DNA of 64,000 nucleotides from Hydrogenophaga intermedia (GCF_023715105.1 NZ_JAMBNO010000006.1:124001-188000); one strand, 5' to 3'; positions 8,096 through 18,439 are shown, counted from the first letter of the stretch. The notes: generated by a model from the letters alone, not told the origin. Made by a program: numbers and translations.

Positions 8096-10213
8096 GTGCG
8101 CCAGATCTGGACAGCCTGCATTTTGCTATCAACCGCCATGGGCTCCTCGGCAGTCACGCTGGGGCGCCACAGCGGGGTGGCATTGATCGGCCAACCGCTG
8201 GACGTGCGTTTGCAGGTCATGCTCGCGCCGGGCGAGGACATCGGCACCCAATGCATCATGGCCGACGTCATCTACGGCGACATACCGGTCACGCCCAACC
8301 TCATCACGGTCACCACCAGCGCGCAGCCCGGCGACAACACCGGCACGGCCCGCATTCTGGTGAGCTTGCCGGTCAATGAACCCATCGTCACGCTGTCGGT
8401 GCGTGCGGGCTGCGGCCTGCCGTTCACCCGGCGCTACGTGCTGCTGGCCGATCTGGTGAGTGAGCCTGCCGTCGCGGCTGCACCACCACCCGCGGCTGCG
8501 CCCGTGCCACTGCCTGTGCCAGCCGCTGCCGCTTCCCCGGCGCCGGCGCCCGCGCCCGTGCAGGCTTCGCCAACGCCTGCTCCTGCGCCGGCCCCGGTGG
8601 TGCGCGCCCGCCCGCCCGCACCACCCAAGCCCCCGAAGGTGGCTGTGGCCCCGCGCACCAAGCCCGTGGCTGCGCCCCAGGTGGCTTCAGCACCCACGCC
8701 CGCACCCACAACCGCACCCGCACCTTCGTCGTCGGCCGCCGCCGGCACCGCGGCGGGCGCCGCGGGCGCACCGCGCCTGCGCCTGGACCCGCCCGAGCTG
8801 CCGGGCGGTACATCGCCCAATGCCATCGGCCAGGCTGCACCGGCAGAGCCCGCCGCACCGAGTCCGCTGGAGACCGCCCTGGCCAGCGCCAACGCCGAGG
8901 TTCAGCGAAACGCCGAGCGTCTGGCCGCCATCGAAGCCGAGATGGCGCGCTTTCGCGAAGCCCAGCAACGCGACCAGGCGCGCATCGCCGAGCTCACGGC
9001 CCAACTCGCGCGCGCCGAGGAACAGCGATACAGCAACTGGCTGATCTATGTGCTCGCGGGCTTGCTGCTCTTGTCGCTGGCCGCGATGGCCTTGCTGGTG
9101 CGCCGTCAGCGTCGCGAGTCGGCGATCGAATCGGACGCATCGCGTGCCTGGTGGGCCGGCCCGCGGGACGACGACGAGGTCGAGGAAATGCCGCGCATGT
9201 CGCGCCGCGCACCGCTGGAGCCCAGCGCGCCGGTGCCGCTGGAGTCCGTCGACGTCGACCTTGACGTGGACTCCTCGCCCGCGCCGCTGCGGGCGACGCC
9301 CGCTGCCCGCAAGGCCCCGGCTGCCATGCCCGCGAGCGAACGTCGCGAGTTCATGCCCAGCGCCATGGGCGTATCGCGCTCGGTTGCCACCGAGGAACTG
9401 TTCGACGTGCAGCAGCAGGCCGACTTCTTCGTCTCCCTCGGCGAGGACGATCAAGCCATTGCGGTGTTGCGCAACCACCTGGCCGAGAGCCACGAGCCGA
9501 GCCCGCTGGCTTACCTCGACCTGTTCCGCCTGTACCACCGCCTGGGTCGCCGCGCCGACTACGACGCCCTGCGTGAGGAGTTCAACCGCGTCTTCAACGC
9601 CGGTGCCCCGGTGTTCGACCGCTACTCCGACAAGGGCCGCGGGCTGGAAGCCTACGAGACCGCATTCGAGCGCATCCAGGCGCTGTGGCCGCAGCCGCGC
9701 GTGCTCGACCTGATCGAGCGCAGCATCTTCCGCGACAGCGAGGAGGGTGAGAACGAGGTGTTCGATCTGGAGGCATACCGGGAATTGCTCCTGCTGCACG
9801 CGATCGCCAAGGATTTGGTGGAGCGCGAGTCCGCCACGCAGCCGCCGGTGGATTTCCAGAACACCAACATGCAGCCGCTCAAGGCCGCGGGCAAACCGGC
9901 AGCGGCTGCCACAGCGGGCGCTGCTGCCGCCACCGGCACAGAGGACTCGATGCGGCGCACGGTGCCGATGGACCTGCACGTGATTCCGCCCGCATCCTCG
10001 CGCGTCGCGCTCGACGTGAACATCGAGGACCTCGAGGCCGAATCCCAGTTCGAAGCGTCATTGCCCGACGTGGACATGCCGGTCGAACCCACCGCCGGGC
10101 GCAACCATGGCGCGCGCGACGGCGAAAGCATGATCGACTTCGAGATCATCGATAACGAGCCGCCCGCGCAGCGCCGCGACAGCGACCGCACGGACGACGG
10201 CTCGCCACGCTGA
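8096..10213 (+). CDS. FimV-like membrane protein with C-terminal TPR-type domain
   Basis: A 705-residue envelope protein. A signal peptide (ends near residue 20) precedes a domain resembling the FimV N-terminus (GVALIGQPLDVRLQVML). A Pro/Ala-rich linker (about 125-240), a coiled coil (about 265-310), one membrane helix (WLIYVLAGLLLLSLAAMALLV) and an acidic cytoplasmic part follow. Near residues 430-600 there is a helical repeat region (TEELFDVQQQADFFVSLGED). FimV/HubP proteins organise the cell pole and type IV pili across the peptidoglycan. No LysM motif is evident. The GTG at 8096 is preferred because AAGGAAA precedes it; an in-frame ATG at 8057 would put charged residues before the signal peptide. 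Confidence 0.75.
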   Translation: MRQIWTACILLSTAMGSSAVTLGRHSGVALIGQPLDVRLQVMLAPGEDIGTQCIMADVIYGDIPVTPNLITVTTSAQPGDNTGTARILVSLPVNEPIVTLSVRAGCGLPFTRRYVLLADLVSEPAVAAAPPPAAAPVPLPVPAAAASPAPAPAPVQASPTPAPAPAPVVRARPPAPPKPPKVAVAPRTKPVAAPQVASAPTPAPTTAPAPSSSAAAGTAAGAAGAPRLRLDPPELPGGTSPNAIGQAAPAEPAAPSPLETALASANAEVQRNAERLAAIEAEMARFREAQQRDQARIAELTAQLARAEEQRYSNWLIYVLAGLLLLSLAAMALLVRRQRRESAIESDASRAWWAGPRDDDEVEEMPRMSRRAPLEPSAPVPLESVDVDLDVDSSPAPLRATPAARKAPAAMPASERREFMPSAMGVSRSVATEELFDVQQQADFFVSLGEDDQAIAVLRNHLAESHEPSPLAYLDLFRLYHRLGRRADYDALREEFNRVFNAGAPVFDRYSDKGRGLEAYETAFERIQALWPQPRVLDLIERSIFRDSEEGENEVFDLEAYRELLLLHAIAKDLVERESATQPPVDFQNTNMQPLKAAGKPAAAATAGAAAATGTEDSMRRTVPMDLHVIPPASSRVALDVNIEDLEAESQFEASLPDVDMPVEPTAGRNHGARDGESMIDFEIIDNEPPAQRRDSDRTDDGSPR

Positions 10214-10237
10214 GGCCTGCGGGCCCCGGCGCCTGCC

Positions 10238-11245
10238 TCAGCGCCGGACCTGCAGTGCGCCCGGGTTGACGATGTTCGTGGGTGTGCCTTTGATGAAGTT
10301 CACCACGTTGTCAAAGGCCGAACTGAAGAAGTTCTCGTAGTTGTCGAGTTCGACGTAGCCGATGTGCGGCGTGCAGATGCAGTTCTCCAGCCGCAACAGC
10401 GCATGGCCCTGCAGGATGGGCTCCGACTCGAACACGTCGACCGCGGCCATGCCCGGGCGGCCACGGTTGAGCGCCGTCAACAACGCCTCGGGTTCGAGGA
10501 TCTCCGCCCGCGAGGTGTTCACGAGCAGCGCCGTGGGTTTCATGCGCAGCAGGTCGTCGATCGTGACGCAGCCTGCGCTGCGCTCGCTCAACCTCAGGTG
10601 CAGGCTGAGCACGTCGCAGCACTCGAAGAAGCCCTCCTTGGACGTTGCAACGTCGTACCCGTCGGCGGCGGCTCGGGCGCGGGCTTCGTCGGAGCCCCAC
10701 ACCACCACACGCATACCGAAGGCGCGCCCATAACCGGCGACCAGCGACCCGATGCGGCCGTAGCTCCAGACGCCCAGCGTCTTGCCGTGCAGCACCATGC
10801 CCAGGCCGAAGTTGGGCGGCATGGCCGAGGACTTGAGGCCCGACTGCTGCCAGGCACCGTGCTTGAGGTTGGACACGTACTGCGGAATGCGACGCATGGC
10901 CGCCATGACCAATGCCCAGGTGAGCTCCGCGGTGGCCACGGGCGAACTCGCGCCTTCGGCAACCGCCACGCCGCGTTCGGTACAGGCCGCCACGTCGATG
11001 TGGCCCCCGACGCGACCGGTCTGTGCGATGAGCTTGAGGCGCGGCAGCTTTTCGATGAGCTGTCGCGTGACGTGGGTGCGCTCACGGATCAGCACCACGA
11101 TGTCGGCATCGCGCAGCCGGATCGACAACTGGCCCACGCCTTTGACGGTGTTGGTGAAGACCTTGGCAGGGAAGGGTTCAAGCTTCTCGGCGCAATGCAG
11201 TTTGCGCACGGCATCCTGATAGTCGTCAAGGATCACGATGTTCAT
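10238..11245 (-). CDS. D-2-hydroxyacid dehydrogenase family protein
   Basis: A 335-residue NAD-dependent dehydrogenase of the D-isomer/phosphoglycerate dehydrogenase fold. The nucleotide-binding turn is LGVWSYGRIGSLVAGYG, a variant of GxGxxG also seen in this subfamily. The catalytic triad is visible: Arg in LLVNTSRAEIL, Glu in AAVDVFESEP and His in TPHIGYVE. Such enzymes reduce 2-keto acids to D-hydroxy acids; the substrate is not evident. It is convergent with the fimV-like gene (24 bp apart) and followed by no partner. Confidence 0.9.
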   Translation of the reverse strand: MNIVILDDYQDAVRKLHCAEKLEPFPAKVFTNTVKGVGQLSIRLRDADIVVLIRERTHVTRQLIEKLPRLKLIAQTGRVGGHIDVAACTERGVAVAEGASSPVATAELTWALVMAAMRRIPQYVSNLKHGAWQQSGLKSSAMPPNFGLGMVLHGKTLGVWSYGRIGSLVAGYGRAFGMRVVVWGSDEARARAAADGYDVATSKEGFFECCDVLSLHLRLSERSAGCVTIDDLLRMKPTALLVNTSRAEILEPEALLTALNRGRPGMAAVDVFESEPILQGHALLRLENCICTPHIGYVELDNYENFFSSAFDNVVNFIKGTPTNIVNPGALQVRR

Positions 11246-11375
11246 GGGCGCTTATTGTGCCCGCGAGCCCCGAACTCGCCCCGCAATCAACGATCACCCG
11301 ACGCTGCAGCCGCGCAAGCCCGCGCCGGCGCTTGCCCTGGCCTTCACACGCCACGCCGCATGGCGCGCGATGCGC

Positions 11376-11681
11376 TCAGCACATCGGCCGCTGGCGTGCG
11401 CGAGCCTCGTGAGCGGCGAGGCGGTCGAGCTCGCGGCAGACCTCGTCGATACGCCCCGCCAGGGCCACGCGACCGTCGCGGCAACGCGGCGCCGTGACCT
11501 GGTTGGCGGCGGGGCGGCCGAGCCAGCCCGCACGGGTGAAGCGGCGCACCGCGGGCGTGGCTGTTGCCGCAGGCCGCGCAGCCGGCGCCATGCGCCCGCC
11601 CGCCATGGCGGGTTCAGGCAGCCAGCATTCGATGAGTTGCAGGGGTTTGCGCCAGCTGCTGGATTGGAAGAACAGTCCCAT
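11376..11681 (-). CDS. Small hypothetical protein downstream of lexA
   Basis: A predicted 101-residue basic protein (begins MGLFFQSSSWRKPLQ). It has an Ala/Pro/Arg-rich middle and an amphipathic C-terminal helix containing GRIDEVCRELDRLAAHEARA. The ATG at 11681 has GAGGTG seven bases upstream, a good ribosome site, which is the main support. It lies 130 bp after lexA on the same strand and might share the SOS promoter; its C-terminal half looks weakly coding. No family is recognised. It could still be a chance frame. Confidence 0.5.
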   Translation of the reverse strand: MGLFFQSSSWRKPLQLIECWLPEPAMAGGRMAPAARPAATATPAVRRFTRAGWLGRPAANQVTAPRCRDGRVALAGRIDEVCRELDRLAAHEARARQRPMC

Positions 11682-11811
11682 GTGAAACACCTCGACGGGG
11701 TTGAACACAGGCAGGATTGACCGGGGAAGCCACCGTTGCGGGGTCGCCATGCAGGCCCTGGGCCGACTGGCAACGCCCGCCACCCGCAACGGTGGCGCAG
11801 ACCCGCGCGGG

Positions 11812-12495
11812 TCAGTTCTGGAAGCTGTTGCGGATCAGGCCGACGGCCAGACCCTCGATCTCGAAGGGTTCGCCAGGCTCTACCACGATGGTGGGGTAGT
11901 CGGGGTTTTCGGCGCGCAGCTCGATGTGGTCGCGCAGGCGCATGTAGCGCTTGACCGTGACGTCCTCACCCAGGCGGGCCACCACGATCTGGCCGTTGCG
12001 CGCTTCCCGGGTGGCCGCAACGGCGAGCAGGTCGCCGTCGAGGATGCCGACGTCGCGCATCGACATGCCGCGCACGCGCAGCAGATAGTCGGGGGTGCGC
12101 TGGAACAGGCTGGGCTCGACGGCGTAGGTCTGATCGATGTGTTCCTGCGCCAGGATGGGCGAGCCGGCGGCGACGCGGCCGATCAGGGGCAGCACCAGTT
12201 GCGCCAGGCCCGGCAGGGGCAGGGCGAGTTGGCGCTCCCGGGCGTCATTGATACTCTGCAGGTCGGCCCGGCGCAGGCGGATGCCGCGCGAGGTGCCGCT
12301 CACCAGCTCGATGACGCCCTTGCGCGCCAGGGCCTGCAGGTGCTCCTCGGCCGCGTTGGCGGACTTGAAACCCAGTTCGGCCGCGATCTCGGCGCGGGTG
12401 GGCGGCGCCCCGGTTCGCGCGATGGTGCTCTGGATCAGCGACAGGATCTGCTGCTGGCGGGCGGTGAGCTTGGGGCTGGCGGCGGTGTCGTGCAT
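11812..12495 (-). CDS. lexA: LexA, SOS-response repressor
   Basis: A 227-residue repressor that binds SOS operators and cleaves itself when RecA is activated. The N-terminal winged helix (about 1-70) has [13 protein letters not shown] and [22 protein letters not shown]. The cleavage bond Ala-Gly is in RVAAGSPIL. The catalytic Ser is in [15 protein letters not shown] and the Lys in [10 protein letters not shown]. The start is MHDTAASP; an in-frame extension upstream would read through its own operators. Two LexA boxes 29-63 bp before the start show autoregulation. It is divergent from the asparaginase gene. Confidence 0.97.
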   Translation of the reverse strand: MHDTAASPKLTARQQQILSLIQSTIARTGAPPTRAEIAAELGFKSANAAEEHLQALARKGVIELVSGTSRGIRLRRADLQSINDARERQLALPLPGLAQLVLPLIGRVAAGSPILAQEHIDQTYAVEPSLFQRTPDYLLRVRGMSMRDVGILDGDLLAVAATREARNGQIVVARLGEDVTVKRYMRLRDHIELRAENPDYPTIVVEPGEPFEIEGLAVGLIRNSFQN

Positions 12496-12523
12496 GGGGC
12501 CTCGCGGATCGGTGGTGAATACA

Positions 12524-12539
12524 CTGTTCGGGTATCCAG
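12524..12539. promoter_or_regulatory. LexA operator 1
   Basis: CTGTTCGGGTATCCAG fits CTGT-N8-CCAG, one base from the CTGT-N8-ACAG consensus. It lies 29 bp before the lexA start. Confidence 0.75.
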
Positions 12540-12542
12540 TGG

Positions 12543-12558
12543 CTGTATTTTTAACCAG
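12543..12558. promoter_or_regulatory. LexA operator 2
   Basis: CTGTATTTTTAACCAG has an A/T-rich core and is the closer match to the LexA consensus. It is 19 bp from operator 1 and its end lies only a few bases before the asparaginase start region on the other strand. Confidence 0.85.
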
Positions 12559-12576
12559 TTGATGGAGAAAGCGCAA

Positions 12577-13533
12577 GTGGCGGGTGAACTCTCAGGCGGG
12601 CGTTTCGCGGTGCTGGGCATGGGAGGCACCATTGCCGGCCGTGCTGAACGGGCCGGCGACAACGTGGGTTACACGGCCGGGCAGGTGCGGGTGGAGGACC
12701 TGGCCGCCGGCCTGCCGGCCTTGGCCGGGCTGGCGCTGGATTTCGAGCAGGTGGCGCAGATCAACAGCAAGGACATGCGCCTGCCCGAGCTGCAGTGCCT
12801 CGTGGCGCGCGTGCAGGCCCATCTGGCGGACGACGCGGTGAGCGCGGTCATCGTCACGCACGGCACCGACACCATCGAAGAGACGGCGTGGTTGTTGCAG
12901 ACCCTGCTGGCGCCGGCCAAGCCGGTGGTGCTGACCTGCGCCATGCGCCCGGCCACGGCTGTATCGCCCGATGGGCCGCAGAACCTCAGCGACGCGATCG
13001 CGGTGGCCGCCCACCCGGGGGCGCGCGGTGTGGTGGTGGTCTGTGCCGGGCGCGTGCATGGCGCGGTCGAAGTGGCCAAGGTCCACCCTTACCGGACCGA
13101 TCCGTTCGATTCGGGCGACGCCGGTGTCATCGCGCTGGTGGAAGAGGGGCGGGTGCGGGATTTGCGGCCCTGGCCCACGCAGGCGCGCCACACCGACCGG
13201 GTGTCCGCCTTTCTGGCCGCCAGCGCCATGCCCCGGGTGGCCTGGCTGTCGAGCCACGCCGACGCCGGCGCGTGGGAGGTCGAGTCCTTGCTGGGCGCAC
13301 CTGCGGCTCGGCGCGTGCAGGGCATTCTGGTGGCCGCCACCGGCAACGCCTCGTTGCACGCCGACCTCGAGGCCGCCCTGCACAAGGCCGAGGCCGCGGG
13401 GGTGCGCGTGGTGCTGGCCAACCGCAATGGTGCGCCGCCGGTGCCGTATCCCGCCCAGCCCTTTGCCGACATCGATGGTCTGGCGCCGGCGAAGGCGCGC
13501 TGGGCGCTGGCGCTCGATCTGCTGGGGGCCTGA
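12577..13533 (+). CDS. Asparaginase
   Basis: A 318-residue amidohydrolase that converts L-asparagine to aspartate and ammonia. The first catalytic threonine is in [11 protein letters not shown] near the N-terminus and the second in [13 protein letters not shown] near residue 90; [17 protein letters not shown] and the downstream Lys region follow the asparaginase pattern. There is no signal peptide, so it is cytoplasmic. The GTG at 12577 is chosen because GGAGAA sits at the right distance; an ATG at 12562 in frame has no ribosome site and nearly touches LexA operator 2. Divergent from lexA, so LexA could influence it. Confidence 0.85.
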   Translation: MAGELSGGRFAVLGMGGTIAGRAERAGDNVGYTAGQVRVEDLAAGLPALAGLALDFEQVAQINSKDMRLPELQCLVARVQAHLADDAVSAVIVTHGTDTIEETAWLLQTLLAPAKPVVLTCAMRPATAVSPDGPQNLSDAIAVAAHPGARGVVVVCAGRVHGAVEVAKVHPYRTDPFDSGDAGVIALVEEGRVRDLRPWPTQARHTDRVSAFLAASAMPRVAWLSSHADAGAWEVESLLGAPAARRVQGILVAATGNASLHADLEAALHKAEAAGVRVVLANRNGAPPVPYPAQPFADIDGLAPAKARWALALDLLGA

Positions 13534-13534
13534 G

Positions 13535-13954
13535 GTGTTTGCCGCGCTGGGCGCCCACCCCTGGGCCTATCCGATGCTGGAGGTGGTGCACATCGTGGGC
13601 ATCGCCTTGCTGCTGGGCAATCTCGTGCTCATCGAAGCGCGCGTTTTCGGCTTCGGCGCGGCCCTGCCGGCGCAGCCGCTGGCTCGGCTGGGCCTCGCGC
13701 TGGTGGCGATCGGTTTCGGGTTGTGTGCGATCACCGGGCTGCTGATGTTCGCCACCATGCCCGAGGAACTGTTGGCCAACCGCGTGTTCACAGCGAAGAT
13801 GGCGCTGATCATGGTGGCTGGCTGCAATGCCGGCTTGTTCCATGCCCGGCATTCGCTGCAGCGCCTGGACGGCACGGCACGCATGCTCATGCTCGTGTCC
13901 ACAGCCCTGTGGCTGCTGGTGATCACCTGCGGCCGCTGGATCGGTTACGTCTGA
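13535..13954 (+). CDS. Small integral membrane protein
   Basis: A 139-residue protein with about four hydrophobic helices (around 15-35, 50-75, 85-105 and 118-136). The first carries the line MLEVVHIVGIALLLGNLVLIE, with a His that could bind heme or metal. The GTG start at 13535 is one base after the asparaginase stop, so the genes are probably coupled. It resembles DUF2214/DUF6644-like membrane proteins. It precedes a secreted DUF6152 protein by 14 bp, and these two are likely partners; function unknown. Confidence 0.75.
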   Translation: MFAALGAHPWAYPMLEVVHIVGIALLLGNLVLIEARVFGFGAALPAQPLARLGLALVAIGFGLCAITGLLMFATMPEELLANRVFTAKMALIMVAGCNAGLFHARHSLQRLDGTARMLMLVSTALWLLVITCGRWIGYV

Positions 13955-13968
13955 CGAAGGAGACCTTG

Positions 13969-14448
13969 ATGGATCGCAGAACCCTGTTGCAGGCCGGTGG
14001 TGTGCTGGCCCTTGGCGCCACGGCGGGCCTGGCCCGTGCACACCACGGCTGGAGCAGCTTCGACCAGGGCCGCCCGATCTACCTCGCCGGCCGCGCCGTC
14101 GAGGTGGCGTGGCGCAACCCGCACGCCGAGATGGTGCTGGAGGTGCCCGACGGCCTGGCGGTGCCCGCCACGTTGGCGCAGCGCCCGGTGCCGCCCCAGA
14201 CGGCGTCGGTGGATGGTGCGGCCTTGTTCGCGCGCGCGGTGGTCCCCACGCGCAAGGACAAGCGCTGGCAGATCGAGCTCGCGCCGATCTTCCGCATGAA
14301 CCAGTGGCAGGTTCCCGAGGTGAAGGTGGGCGACCAGATCGCGATGGTGGGCTTCACCTTCCAGGGCGAGCGTGGCGAGCCGATCCTGCGCGTGGAGTAC
14401 CTGCTGATGGGTGACAAGACCTACGCCTTGCGCTCCAGCCCGGCCTGA
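13969..14448 (+). CDS. DUF6152-like exported protein
   Basis: A 159-residue protein with an N-terminal export signal containing paired arginines (MDRRTLLQAGGVLALGATAG), ending near ARA-HHGW, so export by Tat or Sec is likely. The mature part begins HHGWSSFDQGRPIYLAGR and ends with a beta-rich domain (VKVGDQIAMVGFTFQGERGEP), the pattern of DUF6152 proteins. GAAGGAGA precedes the ATG. It sits directly after the small membrane protein gene, with a terminator 22 bp downstream. The His pair at the mature N-terminus suggests metal binding; this is inference. Confidence 0.75.
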   Translation: MDRRTLLQAGGVLALGATAGLARAHHGWSSFDQGRPIYLAGRAVEVAWRNPHAEMVLEVPDGLAVPATLAQRPVPPQTASVDGAALFARAVVPTRKDKRWQIELAPIFRMNQWQVPEVKVGDQIAMVGFTFQGERGEPILRVEYLLMGDKTYALRSSPA

Positions 14449-14470
14449 GCCCACGCCGTGCGCCAACAAC

Positions 14471-14494
14471 AAAGCCCCGCATCGGCGGGGCTTT
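14471..14494. terminator. Bidirectional terminator between DUF6152 and adk genes
   Basis: AAAGCCCCGC and GCGGGGCTTT pair over a 4-nt loop between two convergent genes; flanking A and T tracts suit both directions. Confidence 0.85.
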
Positions 14495-14529
14495 GTCATG
14501 GGGCCGCGATCGGCGCGTGCCGGGACGCC

Positions 14530-15297
<768 letters not shown>

Positions 15298-15326
15298 TTA
15301 CGGTGCACCACACGGGTGCGCGCCTG

Positions 15327-16085
15327 TCAACCCGCGGCGAGCAGGGCGCGCACGCGCGCCAGATCCTGCGGCGTATCGACTCCCGGGCCCGGTGCGTGCG
15401 ACGTCACGTACACCGCGATGCGCTCGCCGTGCCACAGCGCGCGCAACTGCTCGAGTGACTCGAGTCGCTCGGTGGGCGCCGGTTCCAGCGAGGGAAAACG
15501 GCGCAGAAATGCCGCCCGATAGGCGTAGATGCCGACATGCCGCAGCGGCGCCGGGTCGGGCAGGGTGTCGCTGCGCTCCATGCCGTCGCGCCACCACGGA
15601 ATCGGTGCGCGGCTGAAGTAGTGCGCGATGCCCGCGCGGTCGAGCACCACCTTCACCACATTGGGGTTGAGCCAGTCCTCGCGCTGCGCGATGGCGTGTG
15701 CTGCCGTGCTCATGGCGCAGCCCGGGTGCTGGCGCAGGGTGTCGGCCACCGCGTCGATCAGCGCGGGCTCGATCAGCGGTTCGTCGCCCTGCACGTTGAC
15801 GACCAGGTCGTCACCGTCAAGCCCGAGCTGCGCGCAGGCCTCGGCCAGGCGGTCGCTGCCGCTCGGGTGGTCGGCCCGCGTGGGGATGGCGGCCACGCCG
15901 TGGCGCTCGCAGGCGCGCAGGATGCGCTCGTCATCGGCGGCCACCACGCAGCGCGTGGCGCTGCTCAATGCCGCACGTTGCGCCACGCGCACCACCATCG
16001 GCAGGCCGGCGATGTCGGCCAGGGGTTTGTCGGGCAGCCGGCTTGAAGCCATGCGCGCCGGGATCAGGACGGTGAAGCCGCCCAT
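15327..16085 (-). CDS. kdsB: 3-deoxy-manno-octulosonate cytidylyltransferase (CMP-KDO synthetase)
   Basis: A 252-residue enzyme that activates KDO with CTP for lipopolysaccharide inner core. The nucleotide-binding N-terminus is [40 protein letters not shown] and ESLEQLRAL are family signatures. Its ATG overlaps the stop of the upstream Trm112-like gene by one base (TGATG), so translation is coupled, as commonly seen in the lpxK-ycaR-kdsB cluster. Confidence 0.97.
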   Translation of the reverse strand: MGGFTVLIPARMASSRLPDKPLADIAGLPMVVRVAQRAALSSATRCVVAADDERILRACERHGVAAIPTRADHPSGSDRLAEACAQLGLDGDDLVVNVQGDEPLIEPALIDAVADTLRQHPGCAMSTAAHAIAQREDWLNPNVVKVVLDRAGIAHYFSRAPIPWWRDGMERSDTLPDPAPLRHVGIYAYRAAFLRRFPSLEPAPTERLESLEQLRALWHGERIAVYVTSHAPGPGVDTPQDLARVRALLAAG

Positions 16086-16291
16086 CAGTCTTGCGGCGCG
16101 GGCGTGGGAGGGCGGGCGGCTTCCTCTTCGGTGAGGGGTCGTGCCTCGTGTTCCAGCAGGATGGGAATGCCGTCGCGGATGGGGTAGGCGAGCCGCGCAC
16201 TGCGCGAGTGCAGCTCCTGCAGGTCGCGGCGCATGATCAGCGGGCCCTTGGTGACGGGGCACACCAGCAATTCGAGCAGTTTGGTGTCCAT
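16085..16291 (-). CDS. Trm112/YcaR-like small protein
   Basis: A 68-residue protein ([18 protein letters not shown], then [20 protein letters not shown]) of the Trm112/YcaR family. It lies in the usual place between lpxK and kdsB. The CxxC zinc pair of many relatives is reduced to CPVTKG, so zinc binding is probably lost. Role is uncertain in bacteria. Confidence 0.92.
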   Translation of the reverse strand: MDTKLLELLVCPVTKGPLIMRRDLQELHSRSARLAYPIRDGIPILLEHEARPLTEEEAARPPTPAPQD

Positions 16292-16312
16292 GGCGTGAAT
16301 GATAGGCGTGGC

Positions 16313-17353
16313 TCAGGCCCGCAGCGTGGCCAGTCGGGCGTCGACGGCTGCAAAAAAGCCGGGCTCGATCTGCAGCTCCAGCGGCACGGCCCAGGCACGT
16401 ATCCCGTCGGGCAGCTTGTCAAGCTTGACCAGATCCTTCTCGGTGCACAGCACGTCGCCACGCCAGCCGGCCACCGCATCGCGCAGCACGGTGGCATCGG
16501 CATGGTCGGGCAGCGGCAGGCAGCGCTGCGGCGCCACACCGGCGTCGGCGAGCATGGCGAAGAAGACCTCGGGTCGTGCGATCGCGGCCAGCGCCATCGT
16601 CGGCGCCCCCGCGAAATCGGCCAGCGCGCGTTGGCTGCCCTGCGCATCCACGGCGAAACGGCTCAGCTGGCGCCGCACCTTGAAGGGGGTGACGCCGGGC
16701 GGCACCGGCACCTCGCGTGCGGCGTCGCCGCGCGTGTGGCAGAGCATGAACTGGGGCGCATGGGCTGCGGTGCGCACCGGCCAGGGTTCGCGCAGCAAGC
16801 CTGCGGGCAGCAACCAGCCGTTGCCCAGGCCGCGATCATCGAACACCGCGATGCGCACATCGCTGCGCAGCGCCCAGTGCTGCAGGCCGTCGTCGCACAC
16901 GATCAGGTTGACCTCCGGATGGGCAGCCAGCAGCGCGCGGCCCGCCTGCCCACGCTGGCGACCCACCCACACCGGCACACCCGTGCGCTGGCGGATCAGC
17001 CGTGGCTCGTCGCCACAGAGTGCGGGGTCGGTGTCTGACAGCACTTGCGTGATCCCCGCTGAACGCCGGCCGTGGCCGCGCGAGACCACGCCCACGCGCC
17101 AACCCTGGCGGGTGAGGTGTTCCACCAGGGCGATGGTGGTGGGCGTCTTGCCGGCACCGCCCACGACCACGTTGCCCACCACCATCACCGGAACCGGCAG
17201 GTGGGTGACTTCACGGGAGCCGCTGGTGTGCGCCAGGCGGTGGCACGCCAGCAATACCCGGTAGACCCACGACAGCGGCAAAAGCAGGGCGCCAAGGGCG
17301 CCGCGCCGCTGGGCCATGCCTTGCCAGCCCGACTCGCGCACGGCCTGCGCCAT
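16313..17353 (-). CDS. lpxK: Tetraacyldisaccharide 4'-kinase
   Basis: A 346-residue inner-membrane enzyme that phosphorylates the lipid A precursor at the 4' position. After an N-terminal hydrophobic anchor (around 15-35), the P-loop [16 protein letters not shown] lies near residue 60, with VSRGHGRR, and DDGLQHWAL near residue 140. The start at 17353 ([10 protein letters not shown]) is chosen by the family; an upstream in-frame extension looks non-coding. It is 16 bp after exbD and 21 bp before the Trm112-like gene, in one operon. Confidence 0.95.
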   Translation of the reverse strand: MAQAVRESGWQGMAQRRGALGALLLPLSWVYRVLLACHRLAHTSGSREVTHLPVPVMVVGNVVVGGAGKTPTTIALVEHLTRQGWRVGVVSRGHGRRSAGITQVLSDTDPALCGDEPRLIRQRTGVPVWVGRQRGQAGRALLAAHPEVNLIVCDDGLQHWALRSDVRIAVFDDRGLGNGWLLPAGLLREPWPVRTAAHAPQFMLCHTRGDAAREVPVPPGVTPFKVRRQLSRFAVDAQGSQRALADFAGAPTMALAAIARPEVFFAMLADAGVAPQRCLPLPDHADATVLRDAVAGWRGDVLCTEKDLVKLDKLPDGIRAWAVPLELQIEPGFFAAVDARLATLRA

Positions 17354-17369
17354 GTCGGTTGCTCCGCCC

Positions 17370-17801
17370 TCAGGGGCGCTGGCGCGCGCTGCCCTGCTGG
17401 GTGGCAAAGGTGATCTGCACCAGGCCCGCACGCCGGGCGGCGTCCATCACGTTGATGACGGATTGGTGTGCGGCGGCCGCGTCGGCGCTGATCACGACCA
17501 CGGTGTCCCGCCCGGCCTCGGCACTCTCCTGCAGGGCCGCGGTGATCAACTCGACGCTGCCGCCATCGAGCACACGGCGGTTGACGGCGTAGCGGCCATC
17601 GGCCCCCACCGCCACCACGATCTCGCGCGGGTTCTGTTTCGGCGCCTCGGCATCGGCCGAGGGCAGGTTGACCTGCAGCTCGGTGTACTTGCTGTAGGTG
17701 GTGGTGAGGACCAGGAAGATCACCACCACCAGCAGGATATCGATGAACGCGATCAGGTTGATCTCGGGCTCATCGCGATGCGCGCCGCCGCGGAAGTTCA
17801 T
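17370..17801 (-). CDS. exbD: ExbD/TolR family biopolymer transport protein
   Basis: A 143-residue protein with one membrane helix near residues 13-33 (INLIAFIDILLVVVIFLVLT) that contains the proton-coupling Asp, and a periplasmic domain after it (NLPSADAEAPKQNP, VVAVGADGRYAVN). It forms a proton-driven motor with ExbB. The ATG overlaps the exbB stop by four bases (ATGA). Placement upstream of lpxK is common in betaproteobacteria, and does not by itself show a TonB partner. Confidence 0.93.
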   Translation of the reverse strand: MNFRGGAHRDEPEINLIAFIDILLVVVIFLVLTTTYSKYTELQVNLPSADAEAPKQNPREIVVAVGADGRYAVNRRVLDGGSVELITAALQESAEAGRDTVVVISADAAAAHQSVINVMDAARRAGLVQITFATQQGSARQRP

Positions 17802-18439
17802 GGTTTGCGCACGTTCAAGAGGTGCCGCGCAAAGCGCTCGGCAGCCACTTCCATGGTCAGCACGTATTCGTCCACCCGGGCACGGAAGTAGCGCCAGAAG
17901 ATGAGTGCCGGAATGGCCACGATCAGGCCAAAGGCCGTGTTGTAGAGCGCGATCGAGATGCCGTGCGCCAGCTGGCCCGGGTTGCCGCCGCCGGGCACCA
18001 CGCCCAGGCCGTCACCGGCCTGCGAATCGAAGATCTCGATCATGCCGATCACGGTGCCCAGCAGACCCAGCAGCGGTGCGGCCGACGCGATGGTGGCCAG
18101 TGCCCCGAGGTACTTCTGCATCTGCGCCGCGGCCTGTCGACCCGCGGCCTCGAGGTTGGCCCGCAGGTCATCGCCGGTGGCCTTGGGGTTGTTGTTGAAG
18201 GTGCGAAAGCCGGTGGCCAGCACCGTACCGAGCAGGGAGTTCTGCTCGAGCTGGGTCACCACGTCGGGGCCCGGGATGCCGTTGCGCGACACCATGATGG
18301 CTTCGTCGAGCAGCTTGGGCGGTGCGACCTTGCTGGTCTTGAGGCTGATGAAGCGTTCGATGACGAGGGCCAGACCGACCACGGAACAGATGATCAGGGG
18401 CCAGATCGGCCAGCCGGCGGCTTGTATGATGGAAAGCAA
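17798..18439 (-). CDS. exbB: ExbB/TolQ/MotA family proton channel protein
   Basis: A 213-residue inner-membrane protein. The first helix is at about 10-28 (WPIWPLIICSVVGLALVIE); the next two flank APLLGLLGTVIGMIEIF and ISIALYNTAFGLIVAIPALIF, the typical MotA/TolQ/ExbB pair. The start is read as TTG at 18439 because GGAG lies seven bases upstream; the open frame extends further but without resemblance. First gene of the exbB-exbD-lpxK-(Trm112)-kdsB-adk operon. Confidence 0.93.
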   Translation of the reverse strand: MLSIIQAAGWPIWPLIICSVVGLALVIERFISLKTSKVAPPKLLDEAIMVSRNGIPGPDVVTQLEQNSLLGTVLATGFRTFNNNPKATGDDLRANLEAAGRQAAAQMQKYLGALATIASAAPLLGLLGTVIGMIEIFDSQAGDGLGVVPGGGNPGQLAHGISIALYNTAFGLIVAIPALIFWRYFRARVDEYVLTMEVAAERFARHLLNVRKP

